This document shows positions 24,349-33,198 of a DNA stretch of 64,000 nt, in pieces. The notes under the pieces are model-generated. The model was not told where the DNA came from, did no database searches, and saw nothing but the letters and a program-made list of their open reading frames with translations. Position 1 is the stretch's first letter, and each line of letters opens with the position of its first letter. The translations under genes were made by a program, and so were the position numbers. This DNA comes from Hymenobacter sp. DG25A. GTDB taxonomy: Bacteria; Bacteroidota; Bacteroidia; Cytophagales; Hymenobacteraceae. The DNA lies in the NCBI RefSeq assembly GCF_001280305.1, contig NZ_CP012623.1, positions 496,001 through 560,000 on the forward strand. The letters are read 5' to 3'.

Positions 24349-24792
24349 CTACAAAAGTGCTTTAAGCTTATTGATGTACCGTTCCTGACTCAGCTTAACT
24401 AGCCAGGACTTATTCAGGTACGCTTCAAAATAAGCCCAAGGATGAGCTTTATCCACTTTCTTCTCCACTTTCTGAATGATAAATGCTAGATGGCCGCTGT
24501 TCCAGGCCCAGACTTCTTCTTCACGAAGGCTCAGTTTATACCAAAGCTCATAATCCTTCATCTGTTCCCAATTCATTTCCTTACCAGAACCACAGTGAGG
24601 GCAAACAGCTGCCCATAATCCTCGGTAAGGATCTACATCCCAGAAATGCTCGTAGCCAGCCGGACAATCAAGGTTTGTTGCTATCATCTGTTGACCGCAA
24701 CCAGGACACTTTAATGCTACAACGCGTGGATAGTGGAAATGTCCGTATCGTGCGTGGCTACTGCTACCAAGCATGTGATTATTCATTAGCAC
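24349..24792 (-). CDS. hypothetical zinc-ribbon-like protein
   Basis: A 147-residue protein with two CxxC pairs (CPGCGQQM near 29 and CPHCGSGKE near 64), a spacing consistent with a structural zinc ribbon. The rest is helical and rich in Trp, Lys and Tyr (WAYFEAYLNKSWLVKLSQER). I do not recognise the family. GC content is clearly below the window average. Start could be any of the Met residues 1, 3 or 7. It belongs to the same small islet as its neighbours. Confidence 0.65.
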   Translation of the reverse strand: MLMNNHMLGSSSHARYGHFHYPRVVALKCPGCGQQMIATNLDCPAGYEHFWDVDPYRGLWAAVCPHCGSGKEMNWEQMKDYELWYKLSLREEEVWAWNSGHLAFIIQKVEKKVDKAHPWAYFEAYLNKSWLVKLSQERYINKLKALL

Positions 24793-24818
24793 AGCATCAA
24801 TACTAGAAAGCCGCGACT

Positions 24819-25406
24819 TCAGCTGTTGATCTTCTGTTTATAGAGGGAAAGCATGAGCACGCCCTTTGACACTATGTATAACACTGCTGGCCGGATATAA
24901 CCATACAGCACCAGACCTATTACACACAGTAGAAGACCAATAATAGTGGGCAGCACTCCCCCGAATGTATAGGTCATGCTAAGCACAAAGCCGAGCAGGC
25001 ACTCGGGTCGATAAATCGGGAATAAAAAAGCCACCATTAATAGTCCTAGCATCAACATGCCCGCAAGGTCCGTCTGGCCTAAACTGAATAAAACAGAGAG
25101 TAAAGTCCCAAACAGCAGGCCGCCTATAAACCCCCGGAATTCGCGCCGGAAGAAGTCTGGGGACTTGGCATACTCTTCATTAGGGTCGTAATTCTTCTGC
25201 TTGATGCGATAAAGAAGAAACCAGGTAAGCAGAGGGAGCAGCAAGCCACCCCACCAGTTAGAAATGGCAGGCATTTCCTCCTTGGCCAAAAAATGGTGGC
25301 TCTGCACTCCGCCATGGTAATAGTCCCAAGCCAGGAGGGCCCAAATACTGATAGCTACAACGGCGGTGAAATACAGAATATTCCGGGAAAAGGCCTTCTG
25401 GTTCAT
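24819..25406 (-). CDS. hypothetical multi-pass membrane protein
   Basis: A 195-residue protein with about five or six hydrophobic helices: ILYFTAVVAISIWALLAW, WWGGLLLPLLTWFLLY, FIGGLLFGTLLSVLFSL, GMLMLGLLMVAFLFPIY, LGFVLSMTYTFGGVLPTIIG and IGLLLCVIGLVLYGYI. A charged loop (RIKQKNYDPNEEYAKSPDFF) sits between the second and third. No family recognised. AT-rich compared with flanking genes. Confidence 0.65.
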   Translation of the reverse strand: MNQKAFSRNILYFTAVVAISIWALLAWDYYHGGVQSHHFLAKEEMPAISNWWGGLLLPLLTWFLLYRIKQKNYDPNEEYAKSPDFFRREFRGFIGGLLFGTLLSVLFSLGQTDLAGMLMLGLLMVAFLFPIYRPECLLGFVLSMTYTFGGVLPTIIGLLLCVIGLVLYGYIRPAVLYIVSKGVLMLSLYKQKINS

Positions 25407-25540
25407 AGATATTGCATTTACGGATACTCCCAGCGTTAAAGAATAGTAGAATTCTCAACTCAAGCATTGCGGGTTGCTTGAACGTCGGTAATATAGGTAA
25501 ATGCTTATATGGAGCGCTAAGTCTGCATTCCAAAGTCGAC

Positions 25541-25611
25541 GCATCTCACGTGCTGTCGTTGCCAAACTATTTACCACACTAGCGAGATGCTTCGGCTGCG
25601 CTCAGCATGAC
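25541..25611. repeat. type B palindrome
   Basis: Left part GCATCTCACGTGCTGTCGTTG; right part ACCACACTAGCGAGATGCTTCG continuing to GCTCAGCATGAC. The core CTATTTACCACACTAG is shared with the copies at 27796-27893 and, in reverse complement, 40089-40175. It lies downstream of the mutase large-subunit gene, so it may be part of its 3' end. Confidence 0.85.
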
Positions 25612-25639
25612 AATTTGTTTGGGGAATGTCAGCTGCCCA

Positions 25640-27778
25640 TTATCCTTCAGTAAGCTTCTCCAAAATCTCCTGCGCCGCCACGGCAATAACCGTCCCGGGG
25701 CCGTACACGCCAGCCACGCCGGCATCATATAGGAACTGGTAATCCTGGGCCGGAATCACACCGCCGGCAATAACGAGGATGTCTTCGCGGCCCAGCTTCT
25801 TTAGCTCCTCAATAAGCTGAGGAATGAGGGTTTTGTGGCCGGCGGCGAGGCTGCTCACGCCCACGATGTGCACATCATTCTCCACGGCCTGGCGGGCTAC
25901 TTCATCGGGCGTCTGGAACAGGGGCGCAATGTCCACGTCGAACCCCACATCGGCGAAGGAGGTGGCAATGATTTTAGAGCCCCGGTCGTGGCCGTCCTGG
26001 CCCATTTTGGCCACCATCATGCGGGGGCGGCGGCCTTCTTGGCGGGCAAAGGCATCGGCCGCGTCGCGGGCCTTGGCAAATTCCTGGTCGTAGTCCATTT
26101 CGGCAGAATACACGCCCGATATGGCGCGAATGGTGGCCTGGTGGCGGCCGTATACTTTCTCCAGCGCATCGGAAATCTCGCCCAGCGTGGCGCGGAAGCG
26201 GGCGGCGTGCACGGCTAGCTCCAGCAGGTTGCCCTGGCCGGTACGGGCGGCTTCCGTCAGCACGTCCAGAGCGGCCTGCACTGAGGCGTTGTCGCGCTCA
26301 GCCTTAATCTTGTTCAGCCGCGCAATCTGCGACTCGCGCACGGCGGCATTATCAATGTCCAGCACCTCAATCTGCTGCTCGTTGCCTACCGTTTCCTGGC
26401 TGGGGCGGTACTTGTTCACTCCCACAATAATCTCTTTGTGCGAGTCGATGCGGGCCTGCTTGCGGGCGGCGGCTTCCTCGATGCGCATTTTGGGCAGGCC
26501 GGTTTCAATGGCTTTGGCCATGCCGCCCAGCTCTTCTACTTCCTGCATTAGCGCCCAGGCTTTATCGGCCAGCTCTTTAGTGAGGCTTTCCACGTAGTAG
26601 GAGCCGCCCCAGGGGTCTACCACCTTGGTAATGTCCGTTTCGTGCTGGAGGTAAAGCTGGGTGTTGCGGGCAATGCGGGCCGAGAAGTCGGTGGGCAGCG
26701 CAATGGCCTCGTCCAGGGCATTGGTGTGCAGGCTTTGGGTGCCGCCCAGCACGGCGGCCAGTGCCTCCACGCAGGTGCGCGCCACATTGTTGAAGGGGTC
26801 CTGCTCGGTCAGGGAGTAGCCCGAGGTCTGGCAGTGCGTGCGCAGGGCCAGGCTTTTGGGGTTGGTGGGGTTGAACTGTTTGATGAGCTTGGCCCAGAGC
26901 AAACGACCGGCGCGCAGCTTGGCAATTTCCATGAAGTGGTTCATGCCAATGGCCCAGAAGAACGACAGGCGCGGCGCAAACTGGTCAATGGTCATGCCCG
27001 CGGCCAAACCGGCCCGCACGTACTCCAGGCCGTCGGCCAGGGTATAGGCCAGCTCAATATCGGCGGTAGCGCCGGCCTCCTGCATGTGGTAGCCCGAGAT
27101 GCTGATGCTGTTGAAGCGCGGCATGTGCTGGGCCGTGTAGGCGAAGATATCGGCAATGATGCGCATGCTGGGCGCGGGCGGATAGATGTAGGTATTCCGC
27201 ACCATGAACTCCTTCAGAATATCGTTCTGAATAGTACCCGACAGCTTTTCCGGCGTTACGCCCTGCTCCTCAGCGGCCACAATGTAAAACGCCATAATGG
27301 GCAGCACCGCCCCGTTCATGGTCATCGACACTGACATCTGATCCAGCGGAATCTGGTTGAAGAGCACCTTCATATCCTCCACCGAGTCGATGGCCACGCC
27401 GGCCTTGCCCACGTCGCCCACCACGCGGGGGTGGTCGGAGTCGTAGCCGCGGTGCGTGGCCAGGTCAAACGCTACGGAGAGACCCTTCTGCCCGCCCGCC
27501 AGGTTGCGGCGGTAGAAAGCATTGCTTTCCTCGGCCGTGCTGAAGCCCGCGTACTGCCGGATGGTCCAGGGGCTTTGCACGTACATGCTGGCGTAGGGCC
27601 CGCGCAGGTACGGCGCCTGGCCCGCACCAAAGCCCAAGTGGCTGATGCCCGCCAGATCATCGGCGGTATAAAAGCTGTGCAGACTGATGCCCTCCGGCGT
27701 GCTGGTTTCCGTTGCCTCCGCGGGAATGGTAGGCAGCGGCGCGGCGTTGTAGGGTATCTGGGCGAAGTTGGGTTTCAT
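25640..27778 (-). CDS. mutB: methylmalonyl-CoA mutase large (catalytic) subunit
   Basis: Interconverts (R)-methylmalonyl-CoA and succinyl-CoA using adenosylcobalamin. The 712 residues contain the substrate TIM barrel ([53 protein letters not shown]) and the C-terminal cobalamin domain with DGHDRG (595-600; His597 is the expected cobalt ligand). This is the catalytic length and motif set. The small-subunit gene lies directly upstream, 137 bases away, with a type B palindrome between. MeaB and an adenosyltransferase elsewhere in the window complete the module. Confidence 0.96.
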   Translation of the reverse strand: MKPNFAQIPYNAAPLPTIPAEATETSTPEGISLHSFYTADDLAGISHLGFGAGQAPYLRGPYASMYVQSPWTIRQYAGFSTAEESNAFYRRNLAGGQKGLSVAFDLATHRGYDSDHPRVVGDVGKAGVAIDSVEDMKVLFNQIPLDQMSVSMTMNGAVLPIMAFYIVAAEEQGVTPEKLSGTIQNDILKEFMVRNTYIYPPAPSMRIIADIFAYTAQHMPRFNSISISGYHMQEAGATADIELAYTLADGLEYVRAGLAAGMTIDQFAPRLSFFWAIGMNHFMEIAKLRAGRLLWAKLIKQFNPTNPKSLALRTHCQTSGYSLTEQDPFNNVARTCVEALAAVLGGTQSLHTNALDEAIALPTDFSARIARNTQLYLQHETDITKVVDPWGGSYYVESLTKELADKAWALMQEVEELGGMAKAIETGLPKMRIEEAAARKQARIDSHKEIIVGVNKYRPSQETVGNEQQIEVLDIDNAAVRESQIARLNKIKAERDNASVQAALDVLTEAARTGQGNLLELAVHAARFRATLGEISDALEKVYGRHQATIRAISGVYSAEMDYDQEFAKARDAADAFARQEGRRPRMMVAKMGQDGHDRGSKIIATSFADVGFDVDIAPLFQTPDEVARQAVENDVHIVGVSSLAAGHKTLIPQLIEELKKLGREDILVIAGGVIPAQDYQFLYDAGVAGVYGPGTVIAVAAQEILEKLTEG

Positions 27779-27795
27779 GGGGAGTTTTATTCTTG

Positions 27796-27893
27796 AGTCA
27801 TGCTGAGCGTAGTGGAAGCATTGCTCGTGCTGATGTTGGGGTAGTAATTAGGTTTACCACACTAGCGAGATGCTTCGCTACGCTCTGCATGAC
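27796..27893. repeat. type B palindrome between mutase genes
   Basis: Left arm AGTCATGCTGAGCGTAGTGG...GCTCGTGCTGATGTTG, right arm TTTACCACACTAGCGAGATG...GCTACGCTCTGCATGAC. It occupies nearly all of the spacer between the two mutase subunit genes and therefore lies in their presumed joint transcript. Confidence 0.88.
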
Positions 27894-27915
27894 GTTCTTT
27901 CTTTTCTTGTGACAG

Positions 27916-29697
27916 CTAGCGGCCTTGCAGGCGGGCCAGTACGTCTTCGGTGCTGTAGCCCTGCACGGTGAATTCCTGGAAGCCATAAAGGCGCACGCCT
28001 TCCTGCATCGTGGCCAGGTCGCCGGTGAGCAGGGTGGGGGGCACAAAGGTATCGTCGGAGGGCTCTACGCGGTATACCACCCGCGCCAGCTCCCGGAACT
28101 GGGTGGGCGTGGCGTACATCAGCGTCACTTCCTCAGGCGAGGAAAACAGCACGGAGAGCGTACCGGCCGGGTGGGCCGCATCTATTTCCGTGCGCTCCTG
28201 GTCAGGCAGCGTGCGCAGGAACGATTCCAGAATCAGCTGGTTGGTGCCGGGGCCCAGCAGCACCACGGCGGCGCGCTTGTTTTTCTTTTCGCGGCGCTCA
28301 AAGTGCAGGGCCGTAGCCAGCCGCAGCACCTCGGTGGGGTAGGTGGCGCGGGTGGTGTCGAAGTTTTTGCTGCGCAGGAGCTTTTTGGGGTTGAAGTCGA
28401 ACTTCTCCTGCGGGTTCTGGAAGCGGTTGGTACCTACCACCACCTGCTCGCCGGTAGCAATACGGTGGAATTGGGCCTGGGCGGCACCGTGCAGCTCCAG
28501 GGCCACCATGCTGGCGGCGGCGGGCAGGCCACCCTCGGCTTCCACTTTCTGGAACAGGCTCCAGGCTTCACTGGCCAGCTTATCAGTCAGGGTTTCGAGG
28601 TAGTAGGAGCCGGCGGCGGGGTCGGCTACGCGGCCCAGGAAGGCCTCTTCGCGGAGCAGAATAGGCAGGTTGCGCGCCAGCCTCTCCGAAAATTCGTTGG
28701 GCTCATGAAATATACTGTCGAAGGGTGTTACGCTTACGGCATCGGCCCCGCCCAGCACGGCGGCCATGGTTTCCGTGGTAACGCGCAGCAGATTGGTGTG
28801 GGCGTCCAGCGTGGTCTGGCTCCAGTTAGAAGTGGCGGCAAATATGGGCAGGCTCTCGGCTATCTGTGCCGGCACGCCATACGCGTGGAGCAGCGTGGCC
28901 CACAGGCGGCGCAGGGCGCGCAGCTTGGCAATTTCAGGGAAGTAGGAAGGGTTGAGCCCCACTTGTACCTGCATGGCCGCGGCCACATCTGCAACGGACA
29001 GCAGGGCAGAAGGCAGCTCGCTTAAATACGCGGCGGCGGCGGCCAGCAGAAAGCCCAGCTGTTGGGTAATGGTGCCGCCCCGGTTGGCAAAGTAGGCCCC
29101 ATTGAGGGACAGTGCATGAAATCCGGGGTGAGGCTGCGTGAGAGCAATGGCTTTGCGCAGGGAAATCAGCTGCAGGCTTAAGTCGGGCGCGTGGTTGGTA
29201 ATGGGGTCACAGCTCAAAAAGCCCAGCAGGGAAGGCGTGCCCGTAACCAGCAGGCGCTGCACCAGCTCTGAAGGGTTCTGGTGCACGGTGTAGCCAACAT
29301 AGGTGGCATGCAGGGGCAGCTGCTGGTGCAGGTAGTCTACATCAAAGCTGAGGGCATCGGCCAGCGCAAAATGCGCACCCGTGGCTCCCAGCGTAATAGC
29401 AGCGGCGGCTCTGTCAATGGCGGCGTGGCCATTTTCTTTCGCGGGCACTTGGTAGGTGGGCACGTTGCGCCAGCTTTCGGGGGAGGTGTGCAGCAGGGGG
29501 GCGGGCGGTCCGCCCAGTACTTCCAGCGCCTCGCGGTGGTAGAAGGGCTCAATGGTGAGGCCATCCGCCGTGTGCCATTGCAGCGAAGCCAGGTCGGCCC
29601 CTTTCAGGTCGCGGCTCAGGCGCTGCTGCCACTGCGCAGTGGTCACGGGTTCAAACTCGGAGAAAGAAACGGGCACAGGACGCGGGGAATCAGCCAT
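27916..29697 (-). CDS. mutA: methylmalonyl-CoA mutase small subunit
   Basis: The non-catalytic partner of the heterodimeric mutase, 593 residues. The N-terminal barrel part is similar in layout to the large subunit (GLTIEPFYHREALEVLGGPP; LNPSYFPEIAKLRALRRLW; AVSVTPFDSIFHEPNEFSER; DPAAGSYYLETLTDKLA). The C-terminal domain lacks the DxHxxG cobalamin motif, as expected for small subunits. A TATCTTTA element on the minus strand (29749-29742) probably drives the mutA-mutB operon. I see no cobalamin riboswitch in the 150-base spacer. Confidence 0.93.
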   Translation of the reverse strand: MADSPRPVPVSFSEFEPVTTAQWQQRLSRDLKGADLASLQWHTADGLTIEPFYHREALEVLGGPPAPLLHTSPESWRNVPTYQVPAKENGHAAIDRAAAAITLGATGAHFALADALSFDVDYLHQQLPLHATYVGYTVHQNPSELVQRLLVTGTPSLLGFLSCDPITNHAPDLSLQLISLRKAIALTQPHPGFHALSLNGAYFANRGGTITQQLGFLLAAAAAYLSELPSALLSVADVAAAMQVQVGLNPSYFPEIAKLRALRRLWATLLHAYGVPAQIAESLPIFAATSNWSQTTLDAHTNLLRVTTETMAAVLGGADAVSVTPFDSIFHEPNEFSERLARNLPILLREEAFLGRVADPAAGSYYLETLTDKLASEAWSLFQKVEAEGGLPAAASMVALELHGAAQAQFHRIATGEQVVVGTNRFQNPQEKFDFNPKKLLRSKNFDTTRATYPTEVLRLATALHFERREKKNKRAAVVLLGPGTNQLILESFLRTLPDQERTEIDAAHPAGTLSVLFSSPEEVTLMYATPTQFRELARVVYRVEPSDDTFVPPTLLTGDLATMQEGVRLYGFQEFTVQGYSTEDVLARLQGR

Positions 29698-29741
29698 ACG
29701 GCAGCAGGGTGGGGTGAGAAATCAAGCTTCGAAAAGCGGCC

Positions 29742-29749
29742 TAAAGATA
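29742..29749 (-). promoter_or_regulatory. -7 element for mutA-mutB
   Basis: TATCTTTA on the minus strand matches TAnnTTTG at 7 of 8 positions, about 45 bases before the mutA start codon. No clear -33 TTG is seen. Confidence 0.5.
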
Positions 29750-29807
29750 TCGGTTCGGGCGTAGATAATATTTACTGATAAAACCGGCTGTAAGAAAGCG
29801 CAGGAGG

Positions 29808-29815
29808 TATCTTTG
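29808..29815 (+). promoter_or_regulatory. -7 element for the predicted barrel gene
   Basis: TATCTTTG is a perfect TAnnTTTG match, 31 bases before the start codon at 29847. It is divergent from the mutA promoter. Confidence 0.65.
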
Positions 29816-29846
29816 CCCGTTTTTATCTATTTTCTTTCTCCAATTC

Positions 29847-31076
29847 GTGAAAAAACAAGTACTCTTTCTTCTATTACTGATTAGCAGTAGGGCCGCCGTA
29901 GCCCAATCTGATTTCCGGCCTGGTTATGTATTACCGCTCTCCGGCGATACGCTGCGCGGTGAGGTTGACTATCGCAGTGAGGAGCGCAATGCGAGACTTT
30001 GTCGGTTCCGGGTGAACTCGGAGGTTACGGAGTATAAGCCCGAGCAACTGCGCGGCTACGGCTTCGCTGCCGAAAAACAATATCAGACTCGCCAGCTATC
30101 GGGCCTGCCACCTGTAAAGGCTTTTTTACGGGCCATTGTGTTGGGGAAAGTATCCTTATTCCAGTTGACTACTGCTGATGGTAAGCAAGCACTCTATGCG
30201 AGCAAAGAGGATAATGTCTTGCAGGCATTGGTACAGCGGGATACTACAGTTAGCCGGTATAACCAGGCAACCAGCCAAAATTCCAACGTTGTAGAAAGAG
30301 CATATCTTTTCCGCAATGTGCTTTGGTCAATGATGGCTGACTGCCCATCGATTCAGACTACACTACCGCGCATTGAACTGAAAGAATCGCAGCTAATAAA
30401 AGCCGTTCACGCTTATAATGTATGCGCTGGCAGTTCTCAGTATATAGAAAGCCCGCAGAAAACGGTCATTAAATATTCCATTCTTGGTGGTGCACGAACA
30501 TCAACGGTGTATTACGCCCCCAGAGTGGATAAAGCAGAGAGGATGGAATCACAGATGATGCCGACTTTCGGGGTTGGCTTAGCATTGGCTCCCAGAAGTT
30601 TTAATCCAAAGCTCACACTCCATTTCCAAGGGTTTTATGTTCAGCAGCTTTTCGAAAAGCAGTTTATCAATAATGCTACTGATGGAATTTATGCCGGGGA
30701 GCCAACACAGCGTGAGGTGCATATAAAAATATCGTCTGTCCGCGTACCTGCCATACTCCGGTATACCTTCGCCAAAGGATTTATAAGGCCTTATATGCAG
30801 GGTGGAGCCATGTTTTCAGTAAATGTTGGGAGCGAAGCCTGGAGCATAAGCAATCCAGTGCGTAACCCAGATGTAAAGTATAGGGATGAAATTGAGATAC
30901 GCCCTTACAACTTTGGCGCGCTGTTAGGAGCAGGTGTATCAGTTCCTGTTGGTAAATGGGGTAGTATGGACTTGGAAGCTCGCGCCGATTGGTTAGATAA
31001 TACTTCGAGTACTGGAAGAACAGTATCTAATTCAAAAGGCTTATCTGTTTTGGCAGGCTTCACATTCGGCAAGTAG
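29847..31076 (+). CDS. predicted outer-membrane beta-barrel protein
   Basis: A 409-residue exported protein with signal peptide MKKQVLFLLLLISSRAAVAQ. The N-terminal FRPGYVLPLSGDTLRGEVDY pattern (G-x-V-x-x-x-x-GDTL-x-G-x-V-D-Y) is common in uncharacterised Bacteroidota surface proteins. The second half has alternating strands (FNPKLTLHFQGFYVQQLFEK, FIRPYMQGGAMFSVNVGSEA, GVSVPVGKWGSMDLEARADW) ending in VLAGFTFGK, typical of a small barrel. Lower GC than its neighbours, suggesting an accessory gene. Function unknown. Confidence 0.8.
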   Translation: MKKQVLFLLLLISSRAAVAQSDFRPGYVLPLSGDTLRGEVDYRSEERNARLCRFRVNSEVTEYKPEQLRGYGFAAEKQYQTRQLSGLPPVKAFLRAIVLGKVSLFQLTTADGKQALYASKEDNVLQALVQRDTTVSRYNQATSQNSNVVERAYLFRNVLWSMMADCPSIQTTLPRIELKESQLIKAVHAYNVCAGSSQYIESPQKTVIKYSILGGARTSTVYYAPRVDKAERMESQMMPTFGVGLALAPRSFNPKLTLHFQGFYVQQLFEKQFINNATDGIYAGEPTQREVHIKISSVRVPAILRYTFAKGFIRPYMQGGAMFSVNVGSEAWSISNPVRNPDVKYRDEIEIRPYNFGALLGAGVSVPVGKWGSMDLEARADWLDNTSSTGRTVSNSKGLSVLAGFTFGK

Positions 31077-31093
31077 CTACTGAACCTTAAATC

Positions 31094-31141
31094 AAGAACC
31101 CCGGTCATTCAGAAGAACTCTTCTGAATGACCGGGGTTCTT
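31094..31141. terminator. 23-bp hairpin terminator
   Basis: A perfect 23-bp stem (31094-31116 with 31119-31141, starting AAGAACCCCGGTCATTC) and a 2-base loop, 18 bases after the barrel gene. It has few terminal Ts on either strand, but stem strength and position support termination. Confidence 0.8.
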
Positions 31142-31245
31142 ATTGCGCTGTGAATTAGCAAGGATGTTCTCCTGACCCAACCATCCTTACGTCCGGGCAG
31201 TTGGCTTGCTGTTTGCTCCTGGCGGGCATTCCCGGCTACATGCTG

Positions 31246-31253
31246 TACCTTTG
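31246..31253 (+). promoter_or_regulatory. -7 element of the split 5'-nucleotidase operon
   Basis: TACCTTTG, a perfect TAnnTTTG match, 37 bases before the ATG at 31290. A -33 TTG at the right spacing is not obvious. Confidence 0.6.
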
Positions 31254-31289
31254 TCGGCTGCATTCCCTTTTGACTCTTTCCGCATATCT

Positions 31290-32045
31290 ATGCATTTGTT
31301 TCGTTCTCGCGTAGCGGCCTTGGGCCTGCTTACTTCGCTGGCTCTGGGCACCGCCTGCCAGCGGGGCCCCTACCAGGCCACAGCGCAGCTACCCACCGTT
31401 ACCGCCCAACCCGTTAGCAAAGCCCTGCCCGCCGACCCCAAGGTAGAGGCCGTTATTGCGCCCTATCATCAGAAGGTAGAAGAGCAGATGAACCAAGTGC
31501 TGGGCACGGCCCCGGTTGCTATTAAAAAGAACCCGGGCGAGTCGCCGCTGGCCAACTTTGTGGCCGACCTGCAGCGGGAGCGGGCCACTACCGCCCTCAA
31601 AGAGAACATTGACTTGGGTGTGATGACCAACGGCGGCCTGCGCGCCGAGCTGCCGGCCGGCAATATCACCCTGGGCTCCGTGTTTGAGCTGATGCCTTTC
31701 GAGAATGAGCTGGTGGTGCTGGATGCCCCCGGCAGCGTGGTGCAGCAGCTGTTCGACTATGGAGCCCGCGTAAAAATGGCCTTTTCCAATGCCACCTATA
31801 CCGTCTCGCCCGATGGTAAGCCCACCGATATCCGCATTGGCGGCAAACCCTTCGACGCTACTCGCACTTATACCATTGCTATTTCCGACTATCTGGCCGG
31901 CGGCGGCGACCAGATGACGTTTTTCAAGACCATCACCCCCCGCAAAACCGGCGTGCTGCTGCGCACCGCCATTGCCGAGCACATTCAGGCCCTCACCAAG
32001 CAGGGCAAGCCGGTTGTGGCCAAGGTAGAAGGACGAGTGAAATAA
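31290..32045 (+). CDS. 5'-nucleotidase C-terminal domain lipoprotein
   Basis: Encodes only the substrate-binding C-terminal domain of 5'-nucleotidase/UshA-type enzymes. From ATG 31290 (251 residues) there is a lipoprotein signal ending LALGTAC (Cys23). Domain signatures are ESPLANFVADLQRER, DLGVMTNGGLRAELPAGNIT, LGSVFELMPFENELVVLD and the nucleotide-binding YTIAISDYLAGGGDQM. The metallophosphatase half is made by the next gene, 91 bases downstream. The two probably form one enzyme acting outside the cytoplasmic membrane. Confidence 0.9.
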   Translation: MHLFRSRVAALGLLTSLALGTACQRGPYQATAQLPTVTAQPVSKALPADPKVEAVIAPYHQKVEEQMNQVLGTAPVAIKKNPGESPLANFVADLQRERATTALKENIDLGVMTNGGLRAELPAGNITLGSVFELMPFENELVVLDAPGSVVQQLFDYGARVKMAFSNATYTVSPDGKPTDIRIGGKPFDATRTYTIAISDYLAGGGDQMTFFKTITPRKTGVLLRTAIAEHIQALTKQGKPVVAKVEGRVK

Positions 32046-32136
32046 GGAATTTAAAAAGCTGAATGAAGAGCTCTGAATGCGTGTTGCACAAACACGCTCC
32101 CCCAGAACTCCGCTTTCCAAACAGATACTGCTTACC

Positions 32137-33057
32137 ATGAACCGCCGCGACTTTCTAAAAAACAGCGCCCTGGGTGCTGCCAGCCTGAGCCTGCTGGGCC
32201 TGAGCCTCCCGGCTGCGGCCGCCGATGCCTCGCGCCTCGTGATTCTGCATACCAACGACATGCACTCGCGCATTGAGCCCTTCCCCGATAATGCCAGCCA
32301 GTGGGCCGGTATGGGGGGTATGGCCCGGCGTGCGGCGCTTATTGAGCAAATCCGCAAGCAGGAGCCGCACGTACTGCTCCTGGACTCCGGCGACATTTTT
32401 CAGGGCACGCCCTACTTCAACTTCTTCGGCGGCGAGCTGGAGTTGAAGCTGATGACGCAGATGGGCTACGAGGCCTCTACGCTCGGCAACCACGACTTTG
32501 ATAACGGCTTGGAAGGCCTGCAGAAGCAGCTGCCCAACGCCGGCTTCCCCTTCCTCATTGCCAACTACGACTTCTCCCAGACCCCGCTGGCCGGCCGCTT
32601 CCAGCCTTATAAGGTATTCGAGAAAGCCGGCCACCGCATTGGCGTGTTCGGCATCGGCATTGAGCTGGCCGGGCTGGTGTCCGACCGCAACTTCGGCGCC
32701 ACCAAGTATCTGGAGCCGGTGGCCGTTTCCAAAGAAATGGTAGCCAAACTGCGCGGCCAGGAAAAGTGCGACATGGTTATTTGTCTTTCGCACCTGGGCT
32801 ACAAGTACGAAAGCAATAAAATTGACGACCGGAAGCTGGCCGCGCAGGTTAGCGGCATCGACCTGATTCTGGGCGGGCATACGCATACCTTCCTCGATGC
32901 GCCCGCCCCCATTAAGAGCCCTGACGGCCGCGCAACGCTGATTAACCAGGTAGGCTGGTCTGGGATTAACCTCGGCCGTTTGGATTATACCTTTGAACGG
33001 GGAACCCGCCGGGCCAGCGTAGCGCAGGCTTCAGTGCTGCCCGTGCACGCCGCCTGA
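32137..33057 (+). CDS. 5'-nucleotidase metallophosphatase domain protein, Tat-exported
   Basis: Encodes the catalytic N-terminal half of a 5'-nucleotidase. ATG 32137 gives a twin-arginine signal, MNRRDFLKNSALGAASLSLL. Metal-binding motifs are ILHTNDMHSRIEPFP, LLDSGDIFQGTPYFNFF, STLGNHDFDNGLEGLQKQ and DLILGGHTHTFLD, the classic calcineurin-like set. Total 306 residues with no C-terminal substrate domain; that part is in the gene just upstream. Tat export suggests folding with its metals in the cytoplasm. Product: nucleosides and phosphate from nucleotides. Confidence 0.92.
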   Translation: MNRRDFLKNSALGAASLSLLGLSLPAAAADASRLVILHTNDMHSRIEPFPDNASQWAGMGGMARRAALIEQIRKQEPHVLLLDSGDIFQGTPYFNFFGGELELKLMTQMGYEASTLGNHDFDNGLEGLQKQLPNAGFPFLIANYDFSQTPLAGRFQPYKVFEKAGHRIGVFGIGIELAGLVSDRNFGATKYLEPVAVSKEMVAKLRGQEKCDMVICLSHLGYKYESNKIDDRKLAAQVSGIDLILGGHTHTFLDAPAPIKSPDGRATLINQVGWSGINLGRLDYTFERGTRRASVAQASVLPVHAA

Positions 33058-33070
33058 TAAACGCAAGCAG

Positions 33071-33098
33071 AAGTCAGTTTTTTTCTCTGCTGACTTTT
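33071..33098 (+). terminator. weak terminator candidate
   Basis: AAGTCAG (33071-33077) pairs with CTGACTT (33090-33096), then TT. The stem is only 7 bp and the loop is T-rich, so this is tentative. Confidence 0.35.
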
Positions 33099-33103
33099 CC
33101 ACA
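33095..33103 (+). promoter_or_regulatory. single DnaA-box-like site upstream of dnaA
   Basis: TTTTCCACA matches the DnaA box TTATCCACA at 8 of 9 positions, about 96 bases upstream of the dnaA start, a position compatible with autoregulation. No cluster of boxes is present, so I do not call an origin here. Confidence 0.4.
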
Positions 33104-33198
33104 TTTTTGTCTCCCTCAAAAAAATGGCCCTCCCGGGGACAGGCCTTTTCATCTCTTCTTATTTGCTCTAACCCAGCGTTTTTGCTCCAGTTTCATTG

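Noticed and set aside
27925..29025. A 366-residue open frame antisense to mutA
   Set aside because: Gly/Gln-rich shadow translation; mutA on the other strand is a full-length conserved gene.
29698..29846. Cobalamin riboswitch upstream of the mutase operon
   Set aside because: The spacer is only about 150 bases with divergent promoters, and I see no B12-box-like sequence or extended folding.
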